This document shows, one piece after another, positions 12,801 to 27,800 of a stretch of DNA of 60,000 nucleotides (positions are counted from its first letter, which is position 1; each line of letters opens with the position of its first letter). This DNA comes from Apostichopus japonicus (taxonomy: Eukaryota; Echinodermata; Holothuroidea; Aspidochirotida; Stichopodidae). Below the pieces are notes generated by a model. The model saw nothing but the letters and a program-made list of their open reading frames with translations, made no database searches and was not told where the DNA came from. The stretch is from contig NC_092571.1 in NCBI RefSeq assembly GCF_037975245.1, positions 24,878,564 to 24,938,563 on the forward strand, written 5' to 3'. A program made the translations under genes and the position numbers.

Positions 12801-15800
12801 CAGCAAGCCACGAATCAAAGAGGGAATATATATAAATTTTCTAATTAAAATTTTAGAGGCTACCAGAGTATTAATTCAAAGTTGATTTTACAAGTCACTG
12901 TAGCCTGTCTACTGTACTTGTTCGATTTCAAACTGCTCATTGTAAAATTGAAAGAATTAGAATTTATGGAGAAAAATCTTTAAATTATACCAATATCAAT
13001 ATCAGGATACTGCATGTTGTTGATCTACATACTGTCTGCAGTGACCTATAAACTAGAGCTAATAAAAAATATTAAAGTTAAGTGACAGTTTTGGAAACTA
13101 AGCAGTTTATCGTATAAAGGGAAAAAAAATATTGTTGACACCTGACAAAGAAAAGGACCAATTGATTGTCCCTATTCCGAGCATGCTTGCCATACAAAGT
13201 TCAGGTACAGCTTGCTTTGCAGCACCTTTTGTGTCCCAAACCTTGAAAAGCATGTTTACACTGCGATCTAGCTGTGTTTTTTGGTGATATTAGTTAACGT
13301 CAGTTGCACAGTACTCACAGCGTATATACAAAGTTACCAAAGAGGAAGTATCGGACGTAAGGACTTAAAAAACTTTGCAAAAGGAATTTACTAAGTCGTC
13401 TACATATTTCACATGCACAATTTGAAGGCTCCATAAGTCAATCAGCCAGTGCTTGGTCGTGTGGACGTAATCTCAAGTCGAATATATAGTTTGAACTGGA
13501 AACTGAACAAATTTTTAATATCCTGCGCAACGTATATATATTCAAAGAACTCCGTGCATGTAGTTCATGATGTTATGCTTTGGTAAGTTTTTCCTTCAAA
13601 TCACGCGTCTTTTATTGTGAAGGCCATGCTTACATGCCTACAAGTAGTACATGGTGTATTCATTGCATTATGACAGCTTTCAAAACTAGAAGGCTTGGTT
13701 GATGAAAGGGGGGTTCATGGTCGATCTCTCGTTTAATTGTGTTTTTATGTAAAAAAATGTAGGGACTTAACCATTGTACAGTGATACTCTCACACATATT
13801 GCATGAGTATGCATCATGTACTGTAGATGATTGAATTGTTAAAAATAAGAACGCATGGAATTGTTAAAATAGTAAAATGTCACCTGTTAATAGCTCTAGC
13901 TTAATCACAGAATGAAAATAAGTCTGCCTTGAATCTTGTATGCAATGTACTATAAAGCAATAAAGTGCTACTGTATAAGCCTGTTTATCTTCTTTCTGTA
14001 GGCCTACATAACATATCCTCTAGGAACTACAATGTACGTAGGCTTATTAAAAAAAATATATAAAAAAATTAATAAAAAAAAATATTTATTTTGTTTTTAT
14101 CAAAACTGAACAGATAATCTTTGACAGGTTTTAAATCTCTATTCTGCTATATGACTTCTCTCCTACGGTGCCACTAATGTGAAAGTTACACTAATAGCAG
14201 TGTTCTCAAATACATTTGTATGGTGTAAACATGGTGCAATAATGGTGCAAATAAAAGTGACTGCTTTAAATTTGAAATATCAAACATTTCAGAAAAGGTA
14301 TCTAACAAAACTCTGATGTATATCAATTATCAAAAGGCCCATATACTGAAATGTTTCAAGTCAGAGATGCATTGACCTTTTGGTCTTCACTGGCGAACTG
14401 AGTTCAGTCCATAATACGAGTAAGATTTTTTATTTGTAAAAGAAACATTATGTAAAATGCATGAGGAAGCCATGTATGATATATTACCTTTAGTAATAAT
14501 TACTGTATTAGAATCATTGTCATGAAATTAACTGTCAGAATTAGGCTTAGAAGTACAGATCTGGTCACCAGATAGTCGTACCACTCAGTGCAGTGTTGTC
14601 TACATACATGTATCTGAAAGTGTATGGCATAAGAATTGTTTTGAATGAGTAAAGCAAAAAAAAGTCTGAAAGTCTGGTATAAATATACTACATAGCATAA
14701 AAACATGAAAAGTCTCTGTTTATTAGTGTAAAGAATAATTTTTATTTGATTAAATTTTAAATTTTATTGTACAATGAAAAAAATTCAACAAAGACATTTT
14801 CCAGCAGGGAGTCTCATTCTGAATTTATGCAGATAGGTTATCAGTACATGGCTCAAGATATGCTAGAAAGAACCAAATAAAGGTCACCCAAAGCTGAGAC
14901 ATCACACTTTTTTCATTTGGCACCCTCTAAACATCTTCCCACACTTTCCCATACCAAGGCAATTAAATACCTGTCGTACAAAAGTCTTTGCACATGTGTT
15001 GTGTTCTTTTGAAAACTTTGAGAAATTTAAAACTTTCTTAAATTTGAGGACAATGATGTCAATTAACGTTTAATTAACTTTCAATTGAAGGGATTTTCAT
15101 GCATGCAGTTCTCGTTAACATGTACTGTTGAACTGAGCAGCCAGATTTAATATCTATAAACAGCCATGATTTGGTATGACCTTGCCAGGTAATTGATTTA
15201 TTTACAGAGACTAAAGTCACACTTGAAAGCTTTGACTCAAAACTTCAGACAATATGGTGGGTGGACGTGAAGTACGTGTCTGTGAAGTGTTGTTAGAATA
15301 CACACACATGGAGGGTAGAGACCCAGTGTATGCAGGGCCTGTGCAATCTGAGGGGTTCTGTTTAATAGGGCATTGATTTCCAATGACTTTGCAATTTACT
15401 GTTTTTTCCCCATGGAATCCAACTAGGGAGCTGCGTAGCTTTTTCAGATCCAAGTAAACTAACAATATAGTTAATAGTTCTCTTTTTTTACCTGGAAGGG
15501 GAAATATTTGTGACGGTATACCGAGAAATTGTACAGAGAGTTCTGTGTTGAATTCCTTCCCTTCTGTTCGTAAAGTGTAATTCTTTACATATTATTTGAA
15601 GGATAGTAGAGTAAGGTTCATTTAAATTCTCCTCAGGTGGTTGTAGGTATTTTCCCAGACCGTGCGGGATAAATTTATGTACATGCAGATGGGTATTGAT
15701 TAAGTAAATTATTTAACGTCAGGTCCATAGTTGATGCAAGAAATTCTGAGAGGTGGAGGGGGTCTGGTGGGGGTTGTGACACTTCTTGGAAGACCATGTG

Positions 15801-18800
15801 TCCTGGGAAGTCACTAGTCCCTAGATATCACTGCCCACCGATCTTCCTTCCAAATCTACCAATCTACCAAAGGATTAAATCAGCCATAGATCATCTTTAC
15901 TATATCTGTATTTGCAAATAGCCCCCAATCCTCCTTCCTCCCCCCCCCCCCCCCAAGAAAACAAAAAATTGCTTAATTGTCCATATTTATGTCAATAACA
16001 TCAGGCTGCAGTGATTACCTCCAGAGATATGTTATAATGTTGAATTTACTTCGCTCCTCGCTTACCTGTCTCCCCACAACCTTAGCACTATCATTCTACC
16101 TAGAGCGAACTGGTAACCTAACATCATTGTGCGCCCTCTATGACCGGCCCCTCTGGTCAAAGCCCTTCCTTCTCATTCTACTAGCCAAAGTGCCTTGACG
16201 TCCATTTTGTATGTGGAATTTTTTTTCCTATCTTCAATTCGTATCGGGATCAGCATGTTTTCTGAGAACATAACAACCATGATGCATTTCTTCTAGCCCT
16301 GAAATGCAGTCCCTTCTTTGTAACTTTATCGACACTAAGGCCTGTAATGGCTTTTACTAGAAACGTATCAGATATTTTTTTTTATCATAATCAGTTTTTT
16401 TCTTCAAGTTGTTTTCATATTTTTTTCTCCTTTGACAGGTCGTGTTGATGGCCCATGCCCTCAAGCGGATCTCCTACGCCACTTGTGATCCCGATTTCAA
16501 ACAGTTTGCATTTCTTGCCAGGAACCCAAAGGGACCAGTCGGCATTCAGTATTGCCACGTTTTCATCACGTCAGAGAAGTATGAGGTAAACATTTGTAAA
16601 ATTATGGGTCAAAAGCACAAAAGTTGACATAATTTTCTGACTCTAGAGCTGAAAGAACTAACAGGGACTAATTTATCCGGTATCTCATCTCAAAACGCTA
16701 TGCTAAATATTCAATTTGCTGCTATACAAGTGTTAAGATGTATAGCAGTTTTCTACACAGGAACTATATAGTATTCAATGAGAGAACAAATATCAGAGCC
16801 TTTGAAAATGATACCTGAAATTTGAAAGCTTTATTATTTCCTGACTACTGCACTCCTCATCTTTACAGTATGGTGACTACAGTATTGACAGGATATATGC
16901 AGGGCAAATGTTTAATGGTAGTCCGGTCGATCGAGACTACCAAATTTCATGTTTGGACAACCAACAGTTGGTGTTCTACTCACCAACCTACACATCTCTC
17001 CTACAGTGTACATACTGGTGTTATATTCACCAAACCTACACATCTCTCCTACAGTGTACATATTGGTGTTCTGTTCACCAAACATACTGTACACATCTCT
17101 CCTACAGTGTACATTTAGTGTTCTATTCACCAAACCTACACATCTCTCCTACAGTGTACATATTGGTGTTCTATTCACCAAACCTACACATCTCTCCTAC
17201 AGTATACATTTTGAATTGGTCATTGTTATTTTGCCCTGATATAGTACTCAGAACATTAAAATATGCTGGCACACTGCATCCCGGGCCACTTCATATGATT
17301 GAGGTAGTTGTAAGTAATTTTACACATCTTTATAAATCCATCTTGGATAAAAGTTCAAGTGTATCAAAATGGCTTTATTCACATTGCAATAGGATAAAGT
17401 ATTTTGTGGCTATAGTAAGATATTAGTGAAGAAGAAGTCACTCCAGTTCATCCATTCTGCATTTAATATTTTCCACTAAATTTTGGGTTATCAATCAATC
17501 TTTCGTACAATTAAAATACATCCTGGCAATCTGCATGCTAATGAGCCTGCCTGTAATTATGTCAGCCCGAGCTAGCTAGTTGATGCACGCACACTACAGT
17601 ACCTCTTGTCTTGTGTAAGCTGCCGGGATCTAGCAGACTGGATGGTCAGGTTATTGCCGACATGTCATGTGTGACCATCTAGTAGTTTTTTTTTTCATGA
17701 TGGCTGTCTGTATTTACTTCACACCTCTCTTACCTGTCTCCATACTACATATGTACTCAAATCAACCTATGCCTTCCAAAATTTAGTATTACTGTACATT
17801 TTAGCATTTTTTGAAGGCTGCCCGTACTCTGTTTCAAGTTCTAATCAAAAGATCCATGACCTTCCCTGACATTTCTATTTCTGATGTCATAGATTGTCTA
17901 CATAATATATTTATTTATCCCCACCCCCCAAGTACTATACTGGAAGATTTCAGCACTGGTGTGACCGTTTGGGGATAGGTAATAATACTTGACAGAACTT
18001 TGTTTAACATTTCGGCTAGGTCATTCTATAAATAAATATGTAAAAATACCGGACTGCTGTATTACGTAGAACAGTGGTAAGAGAAACACACTGCATTTCA
18101 TCCACTAACTGAAGAATATCTTAAAACTGTCATTAATTGCTGGTGTCTCCATTGGTTACCGAAGTTTACCCATAAAGGGAGCTCCCGTTGTCCTTTGGGA
18201 ATATTGGCATTTTGTACATGTGTCATTTTTAATATGCATTTCAAGTCAACGGCTTTATCTTTTCATAGTTGATATGTACCACGTTTCTTCTGTTAAGTAT
18301 TTATTCTCACACACACGAACACACACATTCGCAAACCCAAACACACAGAGAGATACATACCTGAGACGGAGCTGACAGTGTATTTATATAGTTCATATCC
18401 TACTGATGATGATGATGATGTACAGTATATATGTATAGCAATGGTACATGTCACACTGACTGTAAACTGCCATCAACCCTGAAATATTCCATCTGTACAT
18501 TGCCTGTATAATTAACTTAATTGTTGCCTTATCAACAGTAAAATATGATCAGATTTCTTTAATATTCACTGCGGGGGGGGGGGGGGGGGTCGGCTGATAG
18601 TGAGTGCGGGTGATGTAATGTCAGAGACCAACAGCTGACTGTCGATATATATCAAAAATAAATCATGCATGACATTTACTCAACCGTGTAAAACAGAGTG
18701 TATTCATTCTCTGCTTTATGTTCCATATATTCATTGGATCGTTCTAACATTACAATGAGATTCCAAAACAATTTTCTTTGTGCAAAGTTGCAGTTGATAG

Positions 18801-21800
18801 TTTACCAAATTGTGCAGTTAATTATATCGCCGAATTATGTCAGATTTTCATTGTCTGTTTCCTGATGGTTAATAATTCATTGCACATTGTAAATGACCTT
18901 TGAAGGTCATCAACTTTGTTCCCTAAGATATGCTAGACTGTCAGATAATGGTCACCCATGTCGGTAAACTTGTTATTGCGACATTGAAAATCATCTTAAT
19001 TCAGAAAGACGAGACCATAGTTCTTTAACCGGGTTTCTATTTCGTGTAATAAATGTTTTGGGGATACAAACAATCTCTATTGATTTGTTATTTTTGGGGC
19101 TATACACCAGCGAGTGACCCTCAGCAGTTGTTAAGTCATACTTCCCTACACGTTGATCATTGTTGCACAATGTCGACATACCTCTGAGGATGTATTTTTC
19201 GGGACACAAGGATATCTCTTTATTTCGGCATTCAGAAAGCACGGTAGGAATCGACCGTGAATAACAACAACTTGCAGGGGTTTTATATGTGTGCCATTGG
19301 CGAGCCATGGGACGCAGAAGTTAATTTATCTTCTGAATCACAGCTTGGCATTGAAACTAGAGATGATATCCCTGTCATGCATTGAGACCACATACGGCTG
19401 GGATGAACTATGCAGGGCTGCTGTCTTGTTGAACTTTCCCATGAGAGCACAAAACAATTCACCAGGGGGTGGAGGCTCAGTTGATACATACAAATATTGA
19501 CTCGTTTTCCAAGCGACCTTTGACCTAGGATGAGAATTCGTTTTGAGGAGACAAAAGCACACTTTGTTTCTCTATGCTAGGGCAATAACGCATATATACA
19601 AAAGGGATGGATGTAGGGATTGGTAGAGGGAGTGGCAGGGGAGGGGAGGGGATAGGAGAGGGCTTAGTAGGGGAGAGGAAGGGGTGATATGATACACACG
19701 TACACTATGATATCTTCAAGGTTGTAAATTGACATTGTGAAGCATGACATGTGGTGAAGAGGGGAGAGGGGAAGGAAGGGAAGTGTATATCTGAGGAAAG
19801 CTATGTATTTGCACTATAGGATCTGTATGGCTGTGAATGTGTTATCCTGTAGTAAAGTCATATTATGGTGAGGATGTGGGGGGGGGAGGGGAGGTGGACT
19901 ACCATATAGCCAGTAGCACTTTAAATGCATGGACATGCCAGCAGTTTTGTTTGTTTACAAAGAATTGTGAAAATGATGCTGGTTGTTTTGGTTAACTATG
20001 ATTAAATTGTCATTCACAAAAGTTTCAAATATTCTGTTGTAACAAGGTCAGAAACAAAAAGGGAATTTTTTTCCTCAAAGTTTTGTTTGTTTGTACTGGT
20101 CATGTATACCACAGTGAGTACAGCTGCAACTATTTGGTTATTTGGGGAAGACATTTCATCAAGCCTCCATAACCAATTGACATCTGGCACTAGTATGCAA
20201 ATTCTTGTTCTTAGTTTTAAGTAAAACTGGCAGAAAGGTGATCAATTTTGTCAGACTTTACAATTTAAGCTTAAATAATTTTGATTTTAACCAAGAACAA
20301 AGACAAAAACAGTTACGTCACGCTATCATGTAGAACATAGGTGAATGTAGGTGCAATCACTTTGCATATTTCAAGAAGCTCCTGTGCTAGATAGGGAATA
20401 TCAGGCCCTCTGACTTTTGTATATATATTTATGTACACAGGCTTTTCACAGCAGATATGCACTCTGTTTTGACAATTTCTTCCCCTCATATTTTTTAATG
20501 ATATTCTTTTTTTTAAATTTCTGATGTGGTGTCCGTCGTTCCTCTCCACAGGTAGAAGAAATCAATGCCATTGTCAGCAAAGCCTTCAAAGTTGCTTACG
20601 CCAGCATCCGCAGTAAGAGACAGTTTGTTCGATTGGTCAACGAGCTGAACAAGGAACAGGAAGAATACCAAACACAAGTCCAGAAATACATCGAAGCGAA
20701 GGAAGACCAGAGGGTGAACCCAGAAGAATTATCCGAGAAACTACCGTTAATCTCTCCCGATAGAGTTCGAGGCGTCGGCGTCGGCCAGAGCCGAGTCTGG
20801 GTAAGAAAGTCGGTCCATCTACGGACATTAATTACTTACTCTCTACAGACTAAGCTTGCTAGCCGTACGCTCTCTCTTCAAGGTGATGATGTACGTAAAA
20901 CTTGTGTGCTGCGTTCTGTGTCTAGATCTGGTTTCTAGGGCCATCTCGGTAACTTCTAGGCAGCTACTTTAATCTTTGTTAACACATTGATGCACCTTGA
21001 ACAAGGAAGTCTTAGCTAGCATTAATTCAGACAGTTGGAGCCGATGATGAAGACACGTTGCATCTCATTTGCCACCTCGGTGGTTGAGTAAAATAACACA
21101 GATTAAAAAAATTGTTCATCCCTAACGTCAGTGTCACTATTTAAGCAGATGTTCGTCTCGTCGTACGATGTCATTATCTCTGTTTTGTTTCATTTTTGCA
21201 GAAAACTGACAGATTAGTAAGTACAGTTATAAATTAAGGGAGGCTTCATCCCTTGAAATGAACATCTGCCAACTTTTGTCTCCTTTCATGTGCACATTCT
21301 GAAAAGCATTAAGAGCAGCATTTCTTGTTTTTATTCCACTTCAAGTATCGCTTACACAACATTGACAGTGTCAAACAATCTCATTTCAGATTTATTTCGC
21401 TCCTCGCTTACCTGTCTCCCCACAACCTTAGCACTCTCATTCTACCATGTCTAGAATAAGGAACTGGTAACCTTTTGACGCTGCACCCTCTATGACAATG
21501 CCCTTTCCTTCTCATTCTACCACCCAAAGTGTCTACATTGTTCATTTTTAGTGGATGTATTATCTACTTAATTCGATCGGAATGGTGTCCTAGAATCCGT
21601 GTTTGGTATTTACTGGAAGAAGAAATACTTTGACTCTTTGTGTCCAGCCCAATAAGTAGTATCGAATGATAGTGTTCATAGTATCAGCAAAAATAGTACC
21701 AGAAAAAAGTGCAAGTTTTTTTTCTTAAAGCAGCATTCATGATTATTTTCCTTTGTTAAACGCTTAAAATAAAACTGTTAGCAAACTGCATATCCACAAA

Positions 21801-24800
21801 AGAGCCTGTGTAAGAAACTTTTTGTATTAGGCTCGTGATTCCACCACACTTGAAATTTTCAGATGACAAGCTTAAATCAGTTCTTTTTTCTTCTCGGTGT
21901 TTGTTTGCTTTGTTTCCATTTTCCTTTGCGCTTACAAATTTTTGTATCAGGTGCTAGATAAATATTATTTATAACATTATTATGATTATGGTTGAATTCA
22001 GCTTAAAAATTTGCACTAGGGAAGCTCACATGTTCTATCACAGTATCAAGTATTAGATCATATGCTAAGCTCCTTTAAGCAACTTTTGGGGTTTCATTCA
22101 ACTTCAAGAATCATACTTAATGGCTTACACAATATTTACAGTATCAAGCAAGATCATTTTTCTAATCTTATTTTAATGCAGCATTTTTGTATTCATTCAA
22201 TTTCTAATAAAATATTTGTTTAGAAAGCAAGGCTTCAATATCATCGAATTTTGGTTACCCCCATTGATGAAATATCTGGCAATAATCTGGGAAAAAAGCT
22301 CGGTCATTAAACGATTTCCTCAATTTTTTCACAAGCAAAAACTTTTAATTTCTTAGTTGCAGAAGTGATGTCATCATTCTGTGCGGCTTCCTTACAAACG
22401 CTTGAAGAATGACCATCATATCAAAGTAATATTGGGATATAAATACTCCCTAATATTAAAATTAAAAGATATAGCTAAAACCTTTCCCATAACTGAAACA
22501 TTTCTACAGTAGCAGTAGGAAAGGTCAGAAAAATACTTTTCTTTTTTAAATTTAATTTTTTTTTTATGCTAAACAGTATTTAAATCATTTACCACAGAAT
22601 TACAAATCAGATGCCAACTAACTCTGGTTTGTTCTCCTGAGGTAACTGGTTTGAATCCTGTTTAATCCCAAACTTTCGTTATCACATAATTTTGTTATAA
22701 ATTTCCAAGTCATCTTTCCATTGGTTATTTAACTTTTCTTCTTTTTTTCTTGGCAACATTGACAATTTCTTTAAAGATATCTTAAGAAAGGAAAAAAAAA
22801 AATCAAGAAAATGTATAAATTTTACACTGCTGATAATAACAAACTTTGAATGAAAAGGATTCAATCTGATGTCTTGGAAAGCAGAAATCTTATCCTAAAT
22901 AATGTGTCAATAAGTTCTGTCATCAAAGAGAGGCTTTTTTAATGCAATAGGTTCTATTATGTGAGTCATAAGCTTTCCATATGGCAAAATAGTTTGTGTT
23001 CTCGATAATAATAATAATAATAAACCTCTAAGTAGGCTCATGAAATTATTTTGGCTCTGCTAATCGGATTGGGAGAGTGGAAAACCTATCAATCAACTAT
23101 TTTGTCCTGGGAATTAAAACCAGGTCTTGTAAAGAATTAGTACATTTTGTTGTCAACCACAGATCTGGGTTGAGCTGCATGGAAGGTTCAGGATCTAAGC
23201 TCTTGCAGGTCGTCTCTGACGTAAAGTTGTAATCTCCGTTAACAATCCAGGATATTGGCTGTGAGAACATTTTATCTAGCATGTATTGCTGTCGAGAGAG
23301 GATGCATCGTAGGTCAACGACCAAATTTGTTTATGAACACGTTCTCTTCTCTTAGTGCTTGTAATGACTGGCTGTAATTGAAACATAATCTAATTATACT
23401 TTGAGCAAATAATTTGTTAGAGTATCTAGATAACTTTAGGCATATACACTAGAGCAGAGCAATATAGTGTTATGGGAAACACACCCTAGTGGTGTTAAGA
23501 TGAAATGGCTTAAGTAGTGTGTTAATTGAGTGTCATGAATTGTTAGTTTCCTGTACAGTATCACATTATTTTTGTAGGTAGATTGATGGGCTTTCAGCTT
23601 TGTGTTTGTGTGTGTGTGTGCATAGTATGACCTAGCTCAATATAGCTTATAACCCACTGTAAATTACAGCACGTATATACCGTAATCCTTGAGAGGTCAA
23701 GGTTGAAAATATCAATGACAGTCATTGTCATTTCTGTCATTGTCAAATGTAAATTGCTGTGTGCACAGAGTGTTAAACCTTTTGTGATGCTTTACCAAAC
23801 TTTAGAGAGAAAAAAAGGTCTCAAATGTTTCAACTGTGGAGCTAACAAAAGCACAATTGAAGAGATAGTGACACAAAACATGTACCAGCTGGTACCTGTG
23901 CCCTCTGATTGAATTTTTTACTTGTTGGTAGACGCTAGTGGTATATCAATAATTACAGCGTCACATTATGGTGCCTTCAAACAGGACTTTAGTCTGGTGT
24001 TTTGAGGAAGGGGGCAGTGTGAATAGCCTATTACATTGCAGGGATGGAAGAAGGAGAGATAGAGAGGGAGAGGAAGGTGTGGGGGAGGGGGGGTTGTAGC
24101 AGATATAAGTTCTAATTTTTAAAGGGTGGTCATAAGCAGCATCTTTATCAGCTATTGTGGCACAGAATTATCTCCGAGGGTTTATTCTCACCTAGGGAAG
24201 GTTGGCGTAAGAGTCAACCTAGCGGTCAGCATTATTTTGGTAACTACAGTATGGAGCACAGTGGAGATAGTAACATGTAGCATGCCAGAACTGTTACCAT
24301 GGCATTGTCTGTGATGTAAATGCAATTTGTGGTTTTGAAACCAAATTCAAGGACAAAGATCAGATTATAATTTGACAGATTTGTGATGTTGGAGTGGGGG
24401 TTGACATGGGGGGTGGTGGGGGGGGAAAGACACCAAGATTAATATTGAAACTGAGTCGAAAGGATCATTGTGCTTTGATAGGAAAGACAGCATTATTTAC
24501 ATAAATTATACCCAAACTGGTGAAGATGACGAAAGTTATTGACAAAATGAAAGAAAAATGCAAGCTCAAAAGATTTGATTGATAAAGCTAAGTAAATATT
24601 ATGAACAAGACACATGTTAATAGTAATACTTCAGGCTTGCATTGTTACATTGTGGACTGCACATTAAACAGCTTGGTATTAGAGTACTAGGTCTTGCTAA
24701 CAAATCTTAAAGTCACTGAGTCACCAAAAAATAACAGCAGACTGGAGGGAGACAGTTTATTGAAAGAGTAAAATACAACTGAAATCACACACTGATCAAA

Positions 24801-27800
24801 CAGATTGTCCATGAACACTTAACTTGATTAAATTTTGAGATAACAAGTTCACCCAACCAGGTCTGTGATATTTTCATAACTACTATCAAACAAATTAAAG
24901 AGTAAAAGGTCCTTGTGGCCTACTTGTTTAAAACCTCTCGTCATCTTATAAATAAAAATTTGGATAACACTCCAACAAGTGAGTGGGCATTATATCGATA
25001 GCCTGCCCCTTGTACCACATCACTGTTGTCATGGCAACTGAATTATGTGAAAGGGCGGCAATGACGATACAGATAATAAGCATCAAAAACTCTTTTCAGT
25101 GGAAACGAAAACGTTTGGAACTTCTTTGATTGGATACATAAGAAGTATAACAGACTGTGACTTCTGTGGTGTTCCGTCTGGATCTGTCTGGTTACGTCTG
25201 AGCGTCTGGTTAAAAAAAACACCTCAAACCCAGTATCCAAAGCTCAAAGTGTCCGAAAACGTCTGAGGTAAAGTTTACTAGCCTAAAAGGAACAAAAGAG
25301 TGGAGTGTTTACCTAGAGCATTTGTGGTCACACGGCCGCGACTATTCCTCAGCGTGATAACAATAGTCTGTAAGGATTACAAGTTCACTGACAAAACCCA
25401 GTGCAGAAATGTTCACTTACTATCATCTTTGATTGACGTTGGTAAATATTCAATACCAGTTCGTTTTCTCCAACTTTGCTAAGATGTGAAAATATAAAAT
25501 TATGAAATTTTAAGCCTATTACGTAATCAATGGCGGCTTACTGTGTACTATGGTGAGGCCTTGGGAGCCAATTTTCAAAGACAGCGTATTCAGTCCAACA
25601 GGAAGCGGTTAACTTAAAAATTGATTAATATTAGATAGTTTTGAAGGTACTGAATAATATAAATTGTTTTTGTTATTCCTTTAATGTTTTCCTTTTTTTT
25701 ATGTCATTTGCAAACTTGTAGTGATTTTAGCCTGTTAAATTGGATGTCATTGATGCAGTGGCAATCTTCAAGGCTTTTATTGATGATCGGTCAGTCGTAC
25801 TTGAAATACTTGGTCAACAAAGCTCCACAGAAATGCTGAAAATATTGCATATTAAAATTTAAAACTTTTTTCAAGTTGTGTCACATATCCAAAGACAAAG
25901 TTCAGACCATTTGCCTTCTTAGACGTTAAAGAATGAATTTTCCGCAAATGATACAATTTTTAGCTCAAGGTTACAACATGTACAGTACATGTATTCAGAT
26001 TGATAATTGTAACAGTTATGTACTATAAGCTAGTGGCACAAATTTAAATATAAAAATTGTCAACAGTGCCATGTCAATTTGAACTTTCACGCTGTTTATT
26101 AAGAGAAAGCGAAACTCTGCAAACTTGAATATTATTATTATTATTATCTCACGTCAATGTGTATACGCTTTGAATGTATTTTCAAGCAGGAAGGAAACAT
26201 TAAATGAGTCGGGGGTGTATTACAGAGCAAAATAAGGAGAAACTTTTCCTTCCGTTAAAACAGATACACAAGCTATTATTTTCTTTTGAGGGTCATTATT
26301 ATGGTCAGAAACTCTTTTAAAAAATAAACACAGATATGTTTTTTTTCAAAACAAGGGTAAAGGTTGTCACCAGTCATGGAATATAATGTGCAAACTGTTA
26401 TTTATTAAGGGGCTTAGAAAATGGATGTAAGTATATCCAAACCCCTGTCCCCCCCCTCCCTTCCTGGGTGAACATTCTTGGAATTATCCATTTCGTATGA
26501 GTCCGGTCGTATCTGTCCTTTGCCCTGGCCAAAATAATGAAAATGATGAAAGGAACTTGGATGAAAAGGTCTTTCTGGATTTGGAGCTTTGGTGATCAAA
26601 GTTGTATTTCTTCTTTGATGGGGATTTAAGAATTGCGGAAATGTGAAGATATTTATCTGCTTCACTAAACGAGTCTTCCAGTAAACGCTTTTTCAAACGT
26701 TAATATCTACATACACTACTGTAGAACGAAATGAAAACGTGTTCTAGATGATCAATTTTAATATTCACATTTTTCAGTGTTTCTTGATCAAGTTTGCATC
26801 TGATGTAACATACATTTCTTAACCTTCTTTAGTTTAAAATCAGAGAAATCTCATGAAGTATCATGAAAGAAAACATTTTTTTGCTGAATGACCAATTTTA
26901 ATATTTCACATTTTTCAGTGTTTCTTGATCAAGTTTGCACCTGATGTAGCATACATCTCTTGATTCTTTTCACCTTCCTTAGCTTTATCGCAGAGAAATG
27001 TCACGAAACATGGTTGATTAATGGTGCAAGGCCCAATAATGGTGCAAGGCCCAATAATGTATTTGCTATTTAGAAAAAGAAGTTAACAGCTCTAGTGTTT
27101 TTTTTTACAACTGTGCGCAATTTGCTTCACATATTTTTCAAATCAGCTTATTAAATTTCATGTTTTAAATCTACAAAGTCCTGGAAAACTTTTTCGACCA
27201 TTTTGAAATGATCTCTATCGGGTGACCATACCTTTTGTTATCACTTCAAAGGCTTCATGCCAGTTATTTACACTGTTACACACTCACACTACTATTGATG
27301 TATAACATGGGTGTGCTACCTCATATGAGGCTAGATCGATGTAAAACTTTGATAAGCTCTGAAGAACATCTAACTTGGAAAATGAGGAAGTTAACCGACA
27401 GTAAAGATTGACGGGAAGGAAGTTCGCAAAGTAACTGTCGTAAAAAAGATAGGATATATTTCCCCCTCCTGTTTTAAATGGTGAAAATGTGGAGTATATT
27501 TAAAACATGATAATTGCTTAATTCTTTCTGTTCTGTTTCAACCTTTTTGTAGGCGAAGCAGATCGCTGGTAGAGTAAGCCATAAACAGCCCTACATCCAC
27601 CAAACAGAGGAAGGAGAAAATAATCACTTTACTTACAGGTAATTGATGTCACGCTGCGGTCACTTAAAACTTAAGTGGCATAATTGAGAATTCCCCTTCT
27701 GACAAGTGTCGATAGGATACTATTATACGGTACTACTGTACCTCGCCAAGATTGTTTTAACTATCTCTGCCAGATGCGTTCTGTCACAGGTTTCATACAT

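Larger units (their letters stand above)
7517..16438 (+). other. Large SH2D5-like intron (8.9 kb)
   Basis: The flanking exons join without a gap in the PTB fold, so no coding exon is expected here. It holds one short copy of the CTTCGCTCC repeat (7570-7600), a 19-bp tandem repeat (10971-11062), a repeat with a hammerhead-like core on the minus strand (12384-12520), another CTTCGCTCC repeat copy (16042-16198) and several homopolymer C tracts (10012-10021, 15941-15954). I see no gene in the remainder. Confidence 0.7.
20801..27552 (+). other. SH2D5-like intron (6.8 kb)
   Basis: It holds a CTTCGCTCC repeat copy (21389-21545), a fragment of the hammerhead-like repeat family (21766-21842), a 140-bp tandem duplication (26748-27020) and two 19-bp copies of GCAAGGCCCAATAATGGT near 27025-27060. 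Runs of G occur at 24080-24090 and 24410-24424. A short frame at 23703-23912 looks like chance. Confidence 0.65.

Noticed and set aside
16908-17426. 172-codon open frame with repeated SYSVHIG-like peptides
   Set aside because: It is produced by the 48-bp minisatellite, whose length is a multiple of three; overlapping frames are open too.
23703-23912. 69-codon frame with a signal-like start and CFNCG
   Set aside because: It is short and lies inside an intron; one Cys pair is not enough for a zinc knuckle, and there is no supporting splice or poly(A) context.
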